NCBI RefSeq assembly: GCF_041146795.1
Contig: NC_135175.1
Location: forward strand, 34,434,669 to 34,498,668
DNA length: 64,000 bases
Direction of reading: 5' to 3'
Source of the DNA: Maylandia zebra
Taxonomy: Eukaryota > Chordata > Actinopteri > Cichliformes > Cichlidae
Of this stretch, positions 1 through 13,237 are shown piece after piece (position 1 is the first letter of the stretch; each line of letters opens with the position of its first letter). A program made the translations under genes and the position numbers. The notes beneath the pieces are model-generated. The model was not told the DNA's origin, did no database searches, and worked only from the letters and a program-made list of their open reading frames with translations.

Positions 1-2230
1 CTGAGCTTCCCCGGATCCCCTGAATGCTGCACCTGCTCCACAAAGTCGCCTCCCTATAAGGACTACAATCATGGCCTCACAAAACAATTACAGCTGCTTC
101 CCTACAGCTGTCACGCATGCGCAAAGGTGGGTTTTAGTTGCCATATGACACATTTTAATTATGCGTTCGTGATACAGAAGAATAATGCTGACATTTAGCT
201 TCCTGCTCTTTAATGTGTGTATGTGAAGGTTATGCAAAGAATTCAAAGAGCTCCTCTGACTTGCATTTGACTCATACTAATGAAACATTATAAAAATAAC
301 CACAGTCCTCCGGTTCACTGTGTCTGTGCTTCTCGCTGTGCTGTGATCGTTCTTCATGATGGTGTTTTCCTACTGGAAGCTGAATGCTCTCCAGTCACCT
401 TTCCTCTGTGTGCAGTGTGGTGGTCAGTCACCGTTTACCCACCCTGAGCTCCGCCACAGCCTCTGAAACAGCCAGAACACGACCTCTGCTGGCATGGGAG
501 GAAACACAAGCTTGGATTCTAGCAAGGAAGCAGCCTCATCAGAGTCAAAGGGAAGGTGAATCCTCCCCGACCATGTCCGCTGATGCTCCTGCTTCACGTT
601 TATCAGTAAATCCTGAGACGCGGGAGGTAAATTAAAGCTTCAGGTGGCACTGATTCTTCACATGTGCGCATACACAGATATATAAAGTTTTACAAAATCT
701 AAAGAAACAATCTCCCTCTCACCTCCAGGTGGTGTTGTGTGTGTCTTCTAAAAGCTTGCATCATCTACCACCTGACAATTTGAGTTTTTATGTTTCTATA
801 GCAGCCAGATGTTGGAGGTTTCTACTGCAGCTGGGCTGCAGGTAACTGAAACTGTTTGTTTATAAAAGAGTTAAAAAATTCTAAATAGAAATCAACACTG
901 GCCAGATTCAGCAACCAGCGGCTCCACCCCAGACCGCTGCCTGAGCCACCAAGCACCAAACCCCTACGACCTCTCCTGTGGGTAGAAATCAGAACTCCGG
1001 ACATGTCATTGGAGGCAGTTTCAGAGTCGTGGAATAACACCGGGAAAACTTTACGATCTTCATCTTGAAGAGGAGTTTTTCTAAATGTCAAAGAGCACGA
1101 GCGCTGCTTTGCACACTGAGCTGTGACGCAGAGAGAGAAGCTGCTTGAACATTTATTGTAAATATTAAGTGAACATATTGTTATTGCGTCACCTGTCCTC
1201 TGTGCTGTCCACAGCCTGTTTATGTCAGTTCTGCTCTGTTGTGTTTGAATTACGTAAGAGTGAAGAGTGGCGTGATGCGTTCACAGGCCACACCTCAGTC
1301 GGTCAGAGGTGTTACCTGAGTCTGCTTGTTGCAGCAAACCTTTTATTTCCGGTGTTTGCAGTTTGAACACGTGGCTGCAGATTTAATGAAAACTTCAAAT
1401 AAAATAAAAACAAAGGTAAAGAAAATGCATCAAAATCCTACAAAGAAAAATGAATCTAACCAAACACATCCAACAGGTGAAAGCCTGGAGTACCTGTGAG
1501 CAGTGAGCCAGCTTCTGTCTGTGTGTTAGCACACAACTCTTTATATTTATCACATTCGGGCCCGCGGTGGTTGCAGTTTGAGCTGCACATATAAGATTCC
1601 CTGAGCTCCATGTTACTGACGTGATGGCTGAAAGCTCGGAGGAAGATGTTTGAATCATCGACCTGTTAATAAAGTTATTTCCTATTTCAACTTGGATAAA
1701 AAATACATTTTCATTTGACCACAAAGCTACTCACAGAACTTTGAAACAACCATAATCGAACCACTATATGACAACAACGGTGACATACGTGAGCTCTGAC
1801 ACCTGTTTGTTCATCTGTAAATATTTCACTAAAAAGACTTATTTAAAGTTTGCTCCTTAAATATGTGATTTATATGTTTGAGCTGCAGCGAGGAGTCGAG
1901 GCAGGAGGAGACGCTCAGCTCGTCAGGACGGACGTTTCCTCCAACACCGGCTTCTTCATCTGAAACGACATCGAGAGAAAAGTAACAGAGAAAAGTATTT
2001 TCTCTGTGAAATCTTCAGTCCGCTGCTGTTTGCTGTGATCGTACTGATATAACAACAGATAATGACCTGCTGGATGCTCAGAGTTTAAACGAGCTCAGGC
2101 AGAGCTTTCACTGGTGGAAGCAGCAAAGAGCTGCGTTCACTGGCGACAGTTTTCAGAAGTGTTTCTGATCTCTGAGCGAGCTCCACCACAGAATCAGCTG
2201 CACCACCAAGTATTTTAATATTATGAACCG
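1..2230. other. intergenic, no gene recognised
   Basis: Short open frames are present, but none has flanking splice sites plus recognisable protein similarity. Composition is ordinary AT-rich fish intergenic DNA. A distal exon of a neighbouring gene cannot be excluded. Confidence 0.5.
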
Positions 2231-2234
2231 CAGA

Positions 2235-2870
2235 TGATAATTAACTACACTCACTGCTTCATTAGGTGGCAGCTCAGTGTTTATTTCCACTCAACTGCTT
2301 GTTGCCAATCACATGAGAACTTCAGTGGATTTAAGTTCAAACTGAGCATCAGAACGAGGAAGAAAGATGATTCAGTATTTCAGAAACTGCTCATCTTCCC
2401 ATACAACCATCGCTGAGGTTTACTGAGAATGATGGTCCAACAAACCATCTGGGCTCTCTGGGTGAAAATGCCATGATAGTAACTCAAATAATCACTCTGC
2501 AAGTCTGCAGAGGAGCATCTTTGGATGCTCAACATGTTTCAGTTTACAAACGGCGCCCCATATGAAGAAGCTTACCAGAGCATTGTTGCTAACCTTGTCC
2601 ATCCCCGTATGACTCAGTCTACTCGTCTACTCGGATGATGCACCACGTCACAAAGCTCAGATCACCTCTAAAAACTGGTTTCTTGCCTGTAATCTGGACT
2701 AGACTCCAGACTGAGCAGGAGATTCACATCATGGACGTCCAGATAACAAATCTGTGTGATGCTTTCATGTCAATAAGGACAGATGAATGTTTCCTTCTCA
2801 TTGTTAAAGCTGTGCTACAAAGAACTGAAGCAGCTCTGAAGGCAAACAGACGTCGAAGCTGATAAAATGA
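2235..2870 (+). mobile_element. decayed Tc1/mariner-type DNA transposon
   Basis: Scattered blocks match, in order, a common teleost Tc1-like element I remember. They are a helix-turn-helix-like block with 'agaacgaggaagaaagatgat' style wording (2350-2370), a 'cagaaactgctcatct' block (2380-2395), a 'gtccatcccc' block (2598-2607) and a C-terminal block around 2725-2850 (ATHHGRP-type wording with a 'gcagctctgaaggcaaac' end). The reading frame is broken throughout and the middle is compressed, so it is an old, dead copy in plus orientation. Confidence 0.6.
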
Positions 2871-3132
2871 GCGAGTGCATCAATCAGGGAGCGTTTGTTC
2901 ACACTTTTAAACACGTTACTGGTGTCGAAGTCAAAAGAACCACAGATTAAAAAACAAAATCATTTTAAAGATCTTTGAGATCACATCTTACAGACGCCTC
3001 AGTCTGATCGCAGGCTTAGTCCCAGTACTTGGTTTCTGTAAGTAAACTGGGAAGCTGAGTTTAATGTGCTTTACTTCTATTGTTTCCAGTTAAACATGAG
3101 CTTTGACTACTTTGCAGATCCACTTCAAAGCT

Positions 3133-3138
3133 TTTATT
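3133..3138 (-). terminator. candidate polyadenylation signal of the EPSTI1-like gene
   Basis: AATAAA on the minus strand, about 160 bp beyond the TGA stop codon. It is the nearest canonical hexamer I saw downstream; use is not proven. Confidence 0.35.
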
Positions 3139-3296
3139 AGAATTGAAGCGGATCGCCAAGCAGTTTAACTTGAATGTTGTAGTTTGGTTTTCTTCTCTGC
3201 ATTTCAGGAAGTTTCCTGTTTTGTGAGACGGCGGAGCCTTTGAATCCCACGTGGGATGGGCCAGGTGTTCAACATGACAAATAAGAAAATGAGCCG

Positions 3297-6200
3297 TCAG
3301 ACCGGTTTCTGCTTCTTCTTCGCCAGCATCATTTCCTGCTGCTGCTTCGAGCGTACTTCCTCCAGACTCATGCAGCCGCCTGTTAGCGCACAAACAAACA
3401 GTCAGCGAAAAAAACAACTTTACATATAACAATTAGATCCGCAGGTCCCGCCTCCTCACCAACACTGCTGGGGTTGATGGAAACATACGCCATTGCTCGG
3501 CTCAGACGCAGCTCCTCTAAGGCGGCGAGCTCTGCCTCCGCCTCTGCTCAGCCAATCAGACATCACAAAACAAGTATCAACAGCGAAAATGATGATTTAA
3601 ACAGCTCCGAGACGACGCTGATGAAATGTGACTCACTTTTCTGGATCTCTCTTCTCTTCTTGGGATTTGGGGGGATGACGGTGAAAGCTTTGTTACTGGA
3701 ACAGGAAACACAAACTCTTTATTTCACTTTCCACGACTTTTTAAACACAAACACAGAATATGAGAAGAAAAAGTGAATCTCTAATCTGCTGATGGAGTAA
3801 TAACATTTTATAAACCACTGGCTGCAGACACGCTTCAGAAATCTCTTATCAAACATAAACTGTGATAAAACCACAGAAACAAATCTGCTTCTCCTCTGAT
3901 GGATGGGAGGGTTCACGCCACAGTTCTGGCTGCGCTGGATTGTGGTCAGGTTGTTTATGTAGTCGCAGCCACAACCCGGCCGAGCATCAAGGCTCGAGTT
4001 CTCTCAGCCACCGAAACATTTCAACAGGATGCCACACCCGACATTCACATTTTTTCATTTAAGCAGAAAAATCTAAAGTGTGGAGGAGCCACGCGGACGC
4101 ACCTGCTCAGGGTGGTAACGTGAGAGAACTAAAGCCCCGAAAACAAAACAAACCACCAGGACCTTCATCCTGAAAGGAAAGCAAACTAAAGCCCCACTGA
4201 GGGGGGGCAGGAATCAGAAGATGCTACAGCCCAGCCTCCTTTAAGCAGGGGCAGGACCATCATCCACCAGGTGCACCAGAGAGCGACGGAGGAGAGGGTG
4301 GAGGGGACAGGAAATCACAGGGGAAGGGTGTGCAATGATCCGCTTCTTCATCCACCTACTATTCTTTCCTCCCTCCTCACTGAAGGAGACCGGATGGTCT
4401 TCGTTAGTGAAGAGAAATAAGAAATAATGATTTTTATTTGTGAATCATTCTCTGGTCTTTGATTACATTTAAACTCATATTTCATCATTTCACTGGAATA
4501 TTTTAAGGTGCATTTGTGTATTTGTGCACACATTTTTATCATGTGCAGGATATGGACCCAAACTCAGGAGTGAAGGTAAAACGTAGCTTTGATCTGACAG
4601 ACTCTGGGACCTGAGGGCGAGGAAACACACAACCACAAGGGACGACTCAACGAAGGACAAGAGGACACTGAGACGGTTTCTACAAACACACGAGGGGATG
4701 AGTAACAGAACGACGCTGTGGGAGGTTAAACTAACCTGTAGAGACAAAGGACATTACCCGCCAAATTAAAACAGGAAGAGCAACAACAACAGGAAAAAAC
4801 ACGAGTAATTCAACACAAAGAGACAAACAGCCAGACACGGAAACACAACGGAGGCGCGAACAAAACACAAGCCAAAGTGAAACCAAGAGCAGAACTAGAG
4901 CTGAAACTAAAACCAAACAAGGAAATAAAAAACCCAAACACCAGACTGAAGTGATCCCAATGAGACGACCTGTTTAAATAAAGGATTAAATAATCAAAAA
5001 GAATCCATAAAACATCAGCTGCAGCTCTAATCTGAGCCCCTCTGGAATGAAATGAATTTCTCCAAGCATGACCTGTCTGTGTCCTGCTCTCTCTGTACGC
5101 TGTCTTGATGGATTCTTTTAATTCTTAAATTGCCTCTAAAGGAAAGAGAAATGAGGAGCCAGAGGAGGCTGCAGGAGGTGCTACAATCAAAGATGCACAG
5201 ATGTGGTACGCAGCTGGAAAGCAGTGGGAGGAAGACCCTACAAATGAGGTGTTACCTTGGATTTAGAAGCTGTTATATTTAAGCTGATGGGAGAAAAAGA
5301 TGAAAACAAATATGTGAATGTTTTTTTAATCCAGAGAGAAAAGCAACAAACTCCTGTGGAGATGTTGGGAACGTTTCCTGCCAGGTGTAAAAATAGCATA
5401 TTTGAACAACTCGAGTCTTCTTTGTGCTTCAAATCGAAACCCCAAATCTGACAGCCGGCCACACTGTGTGCTGCTGTGACTCGGACATGCAGCAGTTCAC
5501 CTGCAGCACTGTCGTGCAGTTGGTGGTAAAACATGCAGGGATTAACCTGCTGCACCAGATGGCTGCGTGAAACTTTACTGCAGGACTACACGTGAACGCC
5601 TTCCCCTCCAAACGCTGACCTGCACGCAGCCTCGGAGAGAGAAACTCAAACATTCAGCGTACGCAAGCAGCTATTTTAAATCTGAGGGGAGATTCATTGT
5701 CCTGATTCAATAAATGAAAACTTCCAGATTCATGCTAAATTATTTCTACTATCTCAGAATTTAAAAAAAAGAAAGAGTAGAACTGTTAAACAAAAGTTAT
5801 GCAAACATCCAAATGTTTTTCCAAAGACAGCAGACATCTCTATAAGACAACAGAAAAAATGGCATTAAATACAAAACAATATGAATGCACTCATATCTCA
5901 TAATTCACAGTCCCACCTCCTCAAGTCTCAGTTTTTACCCCATCTTAGTCCCGCCCACCATAGAAGTCGTCGAGGTAACAGAAAAAAATGATACTTCCTG
6001 CCTTCAGAGTCTCGGTGTGAAGCAGTTAAATACGACATGTTTGGCACAGCTGCGCTACAGACGGAGCGATCCTGACATATTTTTATTAAATTTACAGCAT
6101 CGCTCAGTGTGGCAAGATAATCTCCACTGAAGGCGGGCTCTCACAGTCCCCGCTGACTGCACGTCCAGCTTTACAGCAGAGAGAGGCCTCGATGGATAAC

Positions 6201-7418
6201 TTCCTCCTTCATTTACACTGTGCAGGTGATCTTTGTCACTAATGCAATTCACTGAACTGGACCTGTGGACTGTGTTGGTGCTGCTGTTGTCTCTTAAAGC
6301 ATAAATAAACACAATTACCTCACAAATAATCTGCTTTTGTGTTTGGTTCAGACCATCGTCTGACTTTTAATGAATGATAAGTGTTTTGCTTGGATATATT
6401 TGGCTGATATCAGTGTTTACGCGTTTCTATTACAAATATGCTCGTTTCTCAAAAGTCCAAGAGCTTCAAATATAATAAAAGGAAAAAATCAGGCTTCCCA
6501 ACTTCCTGTCGCTTCCTGCATGCTAAATAATTTTCTTAATGTTTTTAACAGGAGACGCTAAAATATCAAATACTATCGTTCCATTTTTTGATTTCCACAG
6601 TTTCTGTGAGCATTGGTGACGCCACAGACTTCTGCGTCACTTTCAACACGCACAACCAGCAGCTTCTTGTTTAGGCTTCAACTTCACTCCATCTTTTCTA
6701 TACAGCCTATAAATCTGTAAATGTGTAAATCTGCAGCATCCTCTGTGGACGGACTGAACATTATTTTGAGCATAAAAACATTTTTGCTGTGCTGTTTTTA
6801 CTACAGTCAGCAGGATGTTTTTAATAGTGTTTCGTTTGTCTTTATTGTAGTCTATTTAATTTTACTGAGCTACTTCTATCTGTTTGTTGTGTTTAACTTT
6901 ATTTTTCGATGCTGTGATGGGTATTACAGTATAATAATAAAGGCGTTTCTCATATCCATTCTCCCTTCACTGCTGTTTGTGAGTGGTGTTACAGATGGAT
7001 TCACGTGGTCCACTGGGTGTCCACGAGGCCCCTCTGACGTATCTCACCTGTGGCTTGTTGCGTACTTGGCCTCCGCTCGCACTGTCCGCTCCTCTCTTTG
7101 ATATTTGGGCTCCACGGCGGCATGATTGGCCCTCCTGCAGTCCCGGTTCGCTTTGGAGCCGTTCTGTGGAGGTTTGGGGGCAGTGGAGGTGGACCTGGTT
7201 CTCCTCTCGCTCCCTGGTTTGGAGGGTGACCCCTGCGGCCCGCCGGTCGGTCTTTGGCACCGCTCAGGCTGCGGGTTTCTCGGACAGCTGGAGGCGCGGC
7301 TTTTGCGCACAGCGGGAACTCGGAGCTCACTCTGCGCCTCTTTGGCCGCTTTGGGTCTCTCCTGGGTTTTCCTCGTTGTATCGACTGGTTTAGGCTTGTT
7401 GACTTTAGTTCCTGGCAT
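3297..7418 (-). CDS. EPSTI1-like small basic protein, four exons
   Basis: Coding exons on the minus strand are 7048-7418, 3637-3695, 3460-3543 and 3297-3379. All junctions are GT-AG and the phases fit (371, 59, 84 and 83 nt), giving 198 aa and ending in TGA. The first ~124 residues are basic and rich in Pro, Ser, Arg and Lys, with no domain I recognise. The C-terminal part reads FTVIPPNPKKRREIQKKAEA, then ELAALEELRLSRA, then SVGGCMSLEEVRSKQQQEMM. From memory this matches the conserved stretch of epithelial-stromal interaction protein 1 (API-PN, EIQ, AE-ELA-LE, GG, EVR-KQQ). The protein is much shorter than human EPSTI1, so I call it a paralogue, not the orthologue. Intron 1 is about 3.35 kb. 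The start was chosen as the first ATG of the only frame that joins to exon 2. The function is unknown to me; an upstream X-box-like site hints at a ciliary role (inference). Confidence 0.7.
3700..7040. other. intron 1 of the EPSTI1-like gene
   Basis: I saw no additional minus-strand exon here, and exon 1 (ends in AG) joins in phase directly to exon 2 (starts with T). Around 4530-4940 lies a purine/CA-rich stretch resembling one at 44720-45180, possibly two copies of an unclassified dispersed repeat. Confidence 0.5.
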
Positions 7419-7473
7419 TTTTACCTCATTGGGATGTTTCTGTATCCGGTCTCGAAGGTTGGAAGGGACCCTT

Positions 7474-7500
7474 CATCATCATCATCATCATCATCATCAT
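7474..7500. repeat. (CAT)n microsatellite
   Basis: About nine uninterrupted CAT triplets, 56 bp upstream of the EPSTI1-like start codon. The poly-His and poly-Met reading frames across it are artefacts of the repeat. Confidence 0.95.
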
Positions 7501-7568
7501 TTTCTTCTTCCTCGTGTGTTTAAACAACATGAACATTAAAATCTTCACTTTTCCTTCACTGGTGAGCC

Positions 7569-7598
7569 GGTTGCTATGGCGCGCATGCCTTAGCAACC
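7569..7598. promoter_or_regulatory. RFX X-box-like palindrome
   Basis: GGTTGCTA (7569-7576) and TAGCAACC (7591-7598) form perfect inverted arms around a GC-rich centre. Read from either side, each arm starts an imperfect X-box (GTTGCT, two bases, GGC). RFX factors bind such sites in promoters of ciliary genes. It lies about 150 bp upstream of the EPSTI1-like start codon, which suits a proximal promoter. Binding is inferred, not shown. Confidence 0.4.
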
Positions 7599-7599
7599 C

Positions 7600-10500
7600 C
7601 CGAGTCAAGGCTGACAGACTGCAGGAAAAATTCTAGTTCATTATTTCAAAATAAAAGCGCAGCGAAAACGCTCCTTACGGGAAAAATGTCTCGGAGAGAA
7701 AAGAAGTCTAAATAATAAAATCTCTTTTACATATACAAGATATATTTTATTTATTTCACGGCATAAATAACAGAAAGTGACTGAAAATAAACTAGTAACA
7801 ATGAAGATTGCACAGAGCTGTTGCTAATTACAGAAAGTAAAATTTGGTGCTTTCAAATCAGACTATCTACTCAGGACTTTGAGCTATTCTTGATCAGATT
7901 TATCAGATATATTCTACAAAATCTGCAGCTTTAAAGATTAAATAAAAGGTTCCAAGTAGAAGACGCCGAATAAGCAACCAAGTCACATAAAGTTAACAGA
8001 CATACAGGCAATTTACAAAGTTGAGCTTTGTAAAAAAAAAAAGATGTATTTAAGAAAACATTCTTGATTTGTAGTTTAAAGAAACAGGTGTGTCTGCTTT
8101 TGTAACATGTCAGAGGGATACTGATGTATTTTATTATAGGTTGCTTAAACAGGCTTTTGCAAACTGCTGCATCTGTTTTATTTTTGCCTTTTTTTTCTCC
8201 TCCAGCATAAAAAATGTCATCAAGAAGCAAATGTCAAACATAAAGTTAGTTTCTCGTTTTATTTTGAAATCTGGGTGGATTTCCGGTTTTACTCCCTCTC
8301 TGCTTTCGCTCGAGGCAGGTGCGGATTAAAGTCAGTGACGCAGCAGAGTATTTGTTGTCAGGTCAATCATCCGATTACTGACACGCGACGCTCACAGGTC
8401 ACATGACCACACATACTGGGAGCTTACAGGACACGCAGAGTCACTGGGAAGTTTTTCTCCCGGCTGAATAAATATGTGATCAGGATTACCGTGGGTCCCT
8501 CCGTCCACGCACCGATGCGTTACATGAAGAACGTGGTTTGTGTTGAATAAACAAAGTGGTGCAAGACGCGTTTACAGGAAGTCATAATCCAACTAACAAC
8601 AGTTTTCATGAAGTGGTCACGATGCAGAAACATGATCAGAATTATTAACGGTTAATGTGGGAACAGGTTAGAAAGAGAGTGAGAGCGATTTTATCTTTGT
8701 GAACAGTTTCTGTCCTCCTGTGTGCTTTATGCAAAGATCTGTCAGTGACTCTAACGTCTGTGGCTAAAGAAGTGCATGCCGTGGGTGAGTCACTGAAACT
8801 CTTGGGCGCCTTAGCTGCGCGTCGTTTACACACCACAGCCCACCTGAGCTGCTGCTGACTGTGTCCATGTGTTTATAACCACAGTGTAGCATCTCCTCAT
8901 GGCTGCTGCTAACGAAAGCAGGTCCAAGCCTGGTGGCAGAGAGGTGCACATAATGATCTTGTGAGCGTATATTAGCAGATAAGAAGCAACTAAAGCTTTC
9001 AAACAAATGGCATGAAGGAGAAAGTAGCTGCATCCAGAGTGCAAGGACTTTAAACTGTACTTCAGTGGATGTGCTGAGTTCATTTCACGATCTCACCACC
9101 GGCCGCTGCAGGGTTAACTGTAGTGGTGTAGGGTTGTGTGAATGGCGGTGCAGTTATTCCTCAGCTGTGGAGCTGTTTGTTTTGCACTCTGCACAGATTC
9201 CAGCTGCTGTCATAAATCTGATGTGGGATGGATTCCTGCGTCATTAAAATGTGGGTTTGTTTGAATAAGTGTGCAGAAAATAAGGCAAACAGGAAAACGT
9301 CGTCTTTTCTGAGTGAATCGCACAGTTCGTCATGCTCCACAGAGCTTCCTGCTAATTCTGAGGAAGTTGGAGTCTGTGAACATGACTCGTTTATTGTACA
9401 AGAAGAAGAAGTTAGCCGATGGTCAAACGGCTGAAAGGTATTTGGTTAAACTTGCAAACACATATTCAAATGAAGCCAAACTGAAGTTCTGAATCTGATG
9501 CTTTTGTGAACTTGACAAAAGGTCAAAGGTGAATCCTGTGGACAGGAAGTCTTCATCTTGACTTTGAACTTGACGCATTAAAACCATCAGATGGCAGGCT
9601 GTGTAAATTATTACTGTTCTTCCTTATTATAGCTAATTAAGAATGTCGTGGAGTAGTAGTAGAAAAGAAGAACTTGTATTATGTACATTTTGATAATATT
9701 TGTTGCAGACACAAAGCTCACATTCTTTGGTAAAGAGCAGTTCAAATGAACTCTGTGCAGAGAGTCGGTGTTTACAGCTTCTGGAAGTCCTAAATGCCAT
9801 AATGACCAAATGAGTGGCCTGAAAGAAACTAACAACAGTTCTAAACGGTTTATTTAACAGGTTTTTAGAAGTTAACGACACTGGAAACAGCAGCAGGAGA
9901 TTGTGCAGGTAACTCTCTGGTTACAGGAAGGTTTCAGAATCAAACTTAGTTTCAAGAAGAAGTGGAGCTGGTATTATGTTTATCTAGAGGCTGTGGAGGA
10001 TGTCCTGACGGGACGGAGGAATCCAGAGGAGACTGGGAGAAGGAGCTGTGGAAAGCGGGCAGGCAGGTACACTGCAGGTGAGGATTCCTAGGATAGCTGG
10101 TAGCTACTGTGATAACAATTTATGATAACAAATTGAAGTAACAGGTTTGGACTGAGGAATGTCCGCAACAGAGGAAGGTCATTAGAAAAATTACTGGAGG
10201 CAGATAAGAGCAAAAGGTTAAGCAGAGCATGACACAAAAACTTGTTCTAAGCATGAGGGCGATTAGCACTGTTGTAGTGACAACAATCTGACAGAGATGG
10301 AAGACCCACCCCAACCTTTAAACAGTGCTCACTGCTGAGAAAATGAAGGCATGTGTGATTAGCAAAGCCTGGGAAACAGAGACTCCTCCAGCTGCCGGCC
10401 CACACCTGCACCTGACAGGAGAGAGAACCTCCAGACAGTAATCAGTGCTCCAAGTTCTTCACAGTTTGTGGACTTCTGCTTGTCTACATGCTTCCAAGAA

Positions 10501-11690
10501 CTGATCATTCACCACGGTTTGGTTTCCTGACCATGGATCCAACATGCTGATCTAATGATCTCTGAGCCACTTTTCACTTATGCTCCATGTTTGAGGCAGG
10601 CTAGACCTGTAAACGTGCCTCACAAATCTCAGGATTTTCCACAGACAAAGGATTTTTCCAGATTTCCAAAACAGAAGTTGGCTTCATCAGAGAAAGTAAC
10701 TGTGCACCAACCCTCTGCTACCCCTTGAACTTCCTGCAGATTCCTTGAACTTTGAGGCTTCTCTGCTGTCCCTTGATGCCTCACTGTGCCTGCAGACGCA
10801 CTCATGCCTGCTCACTTCTGGAACGATGACTCAGCCTCACTCTGGAGGAGGCGGCGCTCCGTCGTGCTGAAGCCTTCGCAGCAGCTGGACGGCTCTCGTG
10901 AAGCTTGTGATGATTCAGTTTCTCTCAAGTGGAAAATTCACAGAAGGAATTTCTTTGCATGCGAGGCCATTTTAGGGCTGCATGAGTTCCTTTTGAAGTA
11001 ACGTTGCTAAAACTGGAAGTTGCTGTGACATCAGCTAACTCGCACACTCTTTATGTCTTTAATGTAACTTTCATACTGACAAAGCTCCTGCTTGTCACAG
11101 TCAGAGGACAGAAATATATAAACATAACAACTGAGGCAGCAAAGTTTGCAAAACAGTGTTGGCTTGACTGTAGTCACAGTTTGTGGGATAGCTTACGACT
11201 GGGAGGCACGCCTGTTCCTTATGCAAGTTTTGGACATATCACATGGATCAAACAAGTTCAGGTTCTGAAATCCTTGCATGATCACAGAGGGTCACAGGGT
11301 CAGTTTTTACACTTCAGGCTGAAACATCCTGAACACCACAGAAGGGAAAATAGTTAAAAATCACCAAATTTCAGCCCAAATCTATGAACTCTGAAAATAT
11401 TTATAATATGAAGGCAAATATTAGGACTGTACCGTCAGTATTTTACATGGCTTCATAAAAATACTGAAGGTAACGTAAAAAGGAAAATATCGGCGGATCC
11501 TGAGGTGGTCGGATGGGAACCTTTCTCAAGTTTGGGTGATTTGATGGAGAATGAGCCAATATCGAACAGTTGCCAACATTCTGGATTAAATCAGCGACAT
11601 CGCTCGGACTGCATGAGCAGATGTACCAGAGTTTATGCGTCTTTACCTGTTCTGCAGTTTTTCTAATGCGAAATGTTGGATTCACAGCAT
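7600..11690. other. intergenic, mostly unannotatable
   Basis: No coding exon could be supported. Around 10380-10960 the wording (for example 'ggcttcatcagagaa' and 'gaacgatgactcagcc') has the look of a decayed transposable element, but I could not place it in a family. The remainder is AT-rich with short random frames. Confidence 0.4.
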
Positions 11691-11859
11691 TTTCAGCACC
11701 TCGTGCCCCTCAATGACGTCTCTGACCGCGTCTTTGCTCCCAGTGTTGCTCTCACAGTAACACATCGAGCTGTTGCGCTGGTACAAACTGTGTTACAGTG
11801 TGCAGCGTGCATGCACGGCTGTATATCGGCGTCTTTGCGGTCCTCCTGAGCTCTGAGTG

Positions 11860-12443
11860 GTGCTGTCTCGCATCTGCCGCCCTGCAACGACTGCACTTCC
11901 ATTGCATTTCTCCAGCAGCGGAATAACCAGGCCCCTCGCAGCCGCTACACGGTGCCCCCGAGCCGGGCTGATTCCCACCGCAGACCCGGGAGGTGAGACG
12001 GTGGTGGCACAGCGGAGGACGACGGACTCCATAACCGCTGCGAAGGCCGGATCTACGGCGGAGGAAAGCCCAGGATGTGATGAAATCCTAAACAAAGTGC
12101 GACACACACACAGACACACACAAGCCCCTGCACATCATAAACGGGCCCGTCTTGCACTGCAACTTTGCGTTTTGGGCTCTCGGTGGGCGCAGAGGGCGGA
12201 TAATCATAGAGGTGAGGTCGGGGAAATTATTGTCTGGGGAAGGGTGACGCGCACTTCTCAGCAGCCCCTGCGCTGTCAGACGAGGAAGTGAAGCTTCACA
12301 CACGCCCATTTGAGCCTGTCGACCCTGCTGAAAAAGCCCAGAGCCGCTCATCAGATAACACAGCAACGGACTTTCCAAACATGCGCCCACTTTCGGATGG
12401 ACGGCAGCGGGAATAACCTGCAGGACGTCGAGCATTTCAGCAG
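11860..12443 (+). promoter_or_regulatory. phc3: GC-rich candidate phc3 promoter and 5' untranslated exon
   Basis: This is the most CpG-rich stretch between 1 and 21 kb. It ends in a good donor, TTTCAGCAG followed by GTAGGCG (junction 12443/12444). It carries ATGs at 12381 and 12397. The second opens a 16-codon frame into the donor; joined to the acceptor before the phc3 start exon (near 21692) it would stop after about 20 codons, so it would act as an upstream ORF, not as the phc3 start. A first exon 9 kb upstream of the coding start is plausible for this family, but the link is inference. Confidence 0.4.
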
Positions 12444-13237
12444 GTAGGCGAGCGAAGCGCTTTACGCGCAACGTGGACATGACAATTCTTCAAAATGTTA
12501 TTATCGTGAGATTTCTCCCCTGTGAAGGCCTGTCTCCATCTTTCTTTTTTCTTTTTTATAGTCACATGTATGATCTCTGGCCTAACTGTCACTGTGCACT
12601 GTGGCTCATTGCTATCACCACCATCGTCTGAGGCGGACACGTTCAGTTAACAGGCTGCGGGCCAGATGTCAGCATCTGCCCGCTGTGCGTGGACGAGCAC
12701 CTGCCTGCGTGGTGGTTTTGCGTGAATTTAGCTTACTTCTGGCCGCACGCTCAGCTCCCATTTTAACCAGAAAAGCGACTTCCCAGAAGATCTTGGCCCT
12801 TATTGCGCCCTGATCTCCACATTTCTGAACTTCAAACAATGAGCAGAGGCTCCTCGTGTATACTGTATACAGTGCACACAGATAAACTACACGCGTTGGT
12901 TCTAAATGGAGACTAATCGCTTTCAGGGTAATATCAGAGTTATTCGTGTCATTTTTAAGCAGAAATTTGTCGGTTCGAGTTGATAAAAGAAGTTGTTTTT
13001 ATGTTTTCATTCTGCTGTTAAACTGAGCTCTGGATGATTCATATAATAAAACATGGAGTTTACAGACTTTAAACCAAGTTCTGGGAGTTCTTGATGGATT
13101 TTTGAGGCTGAAGCAGACTGAAGATAGACAAAGTGATAGACTGAAGAAATTATCTACATATCTTATGATATCTTTCCCTTGTCCAAACGATAGAGTGCAC
13201 AAGAGTGCAGATTGTGATCTACGAGGAAATATATTTT

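Noticed and set aside
12381-12443. Short coding start MDGSGNNLQDVEHFS as the true phc3 N terminus
   Set aside because: Joining it to the phc3 start exon runs into a stop before the phc3 frame, so it can only be an upstream ORF or part of another transcript.
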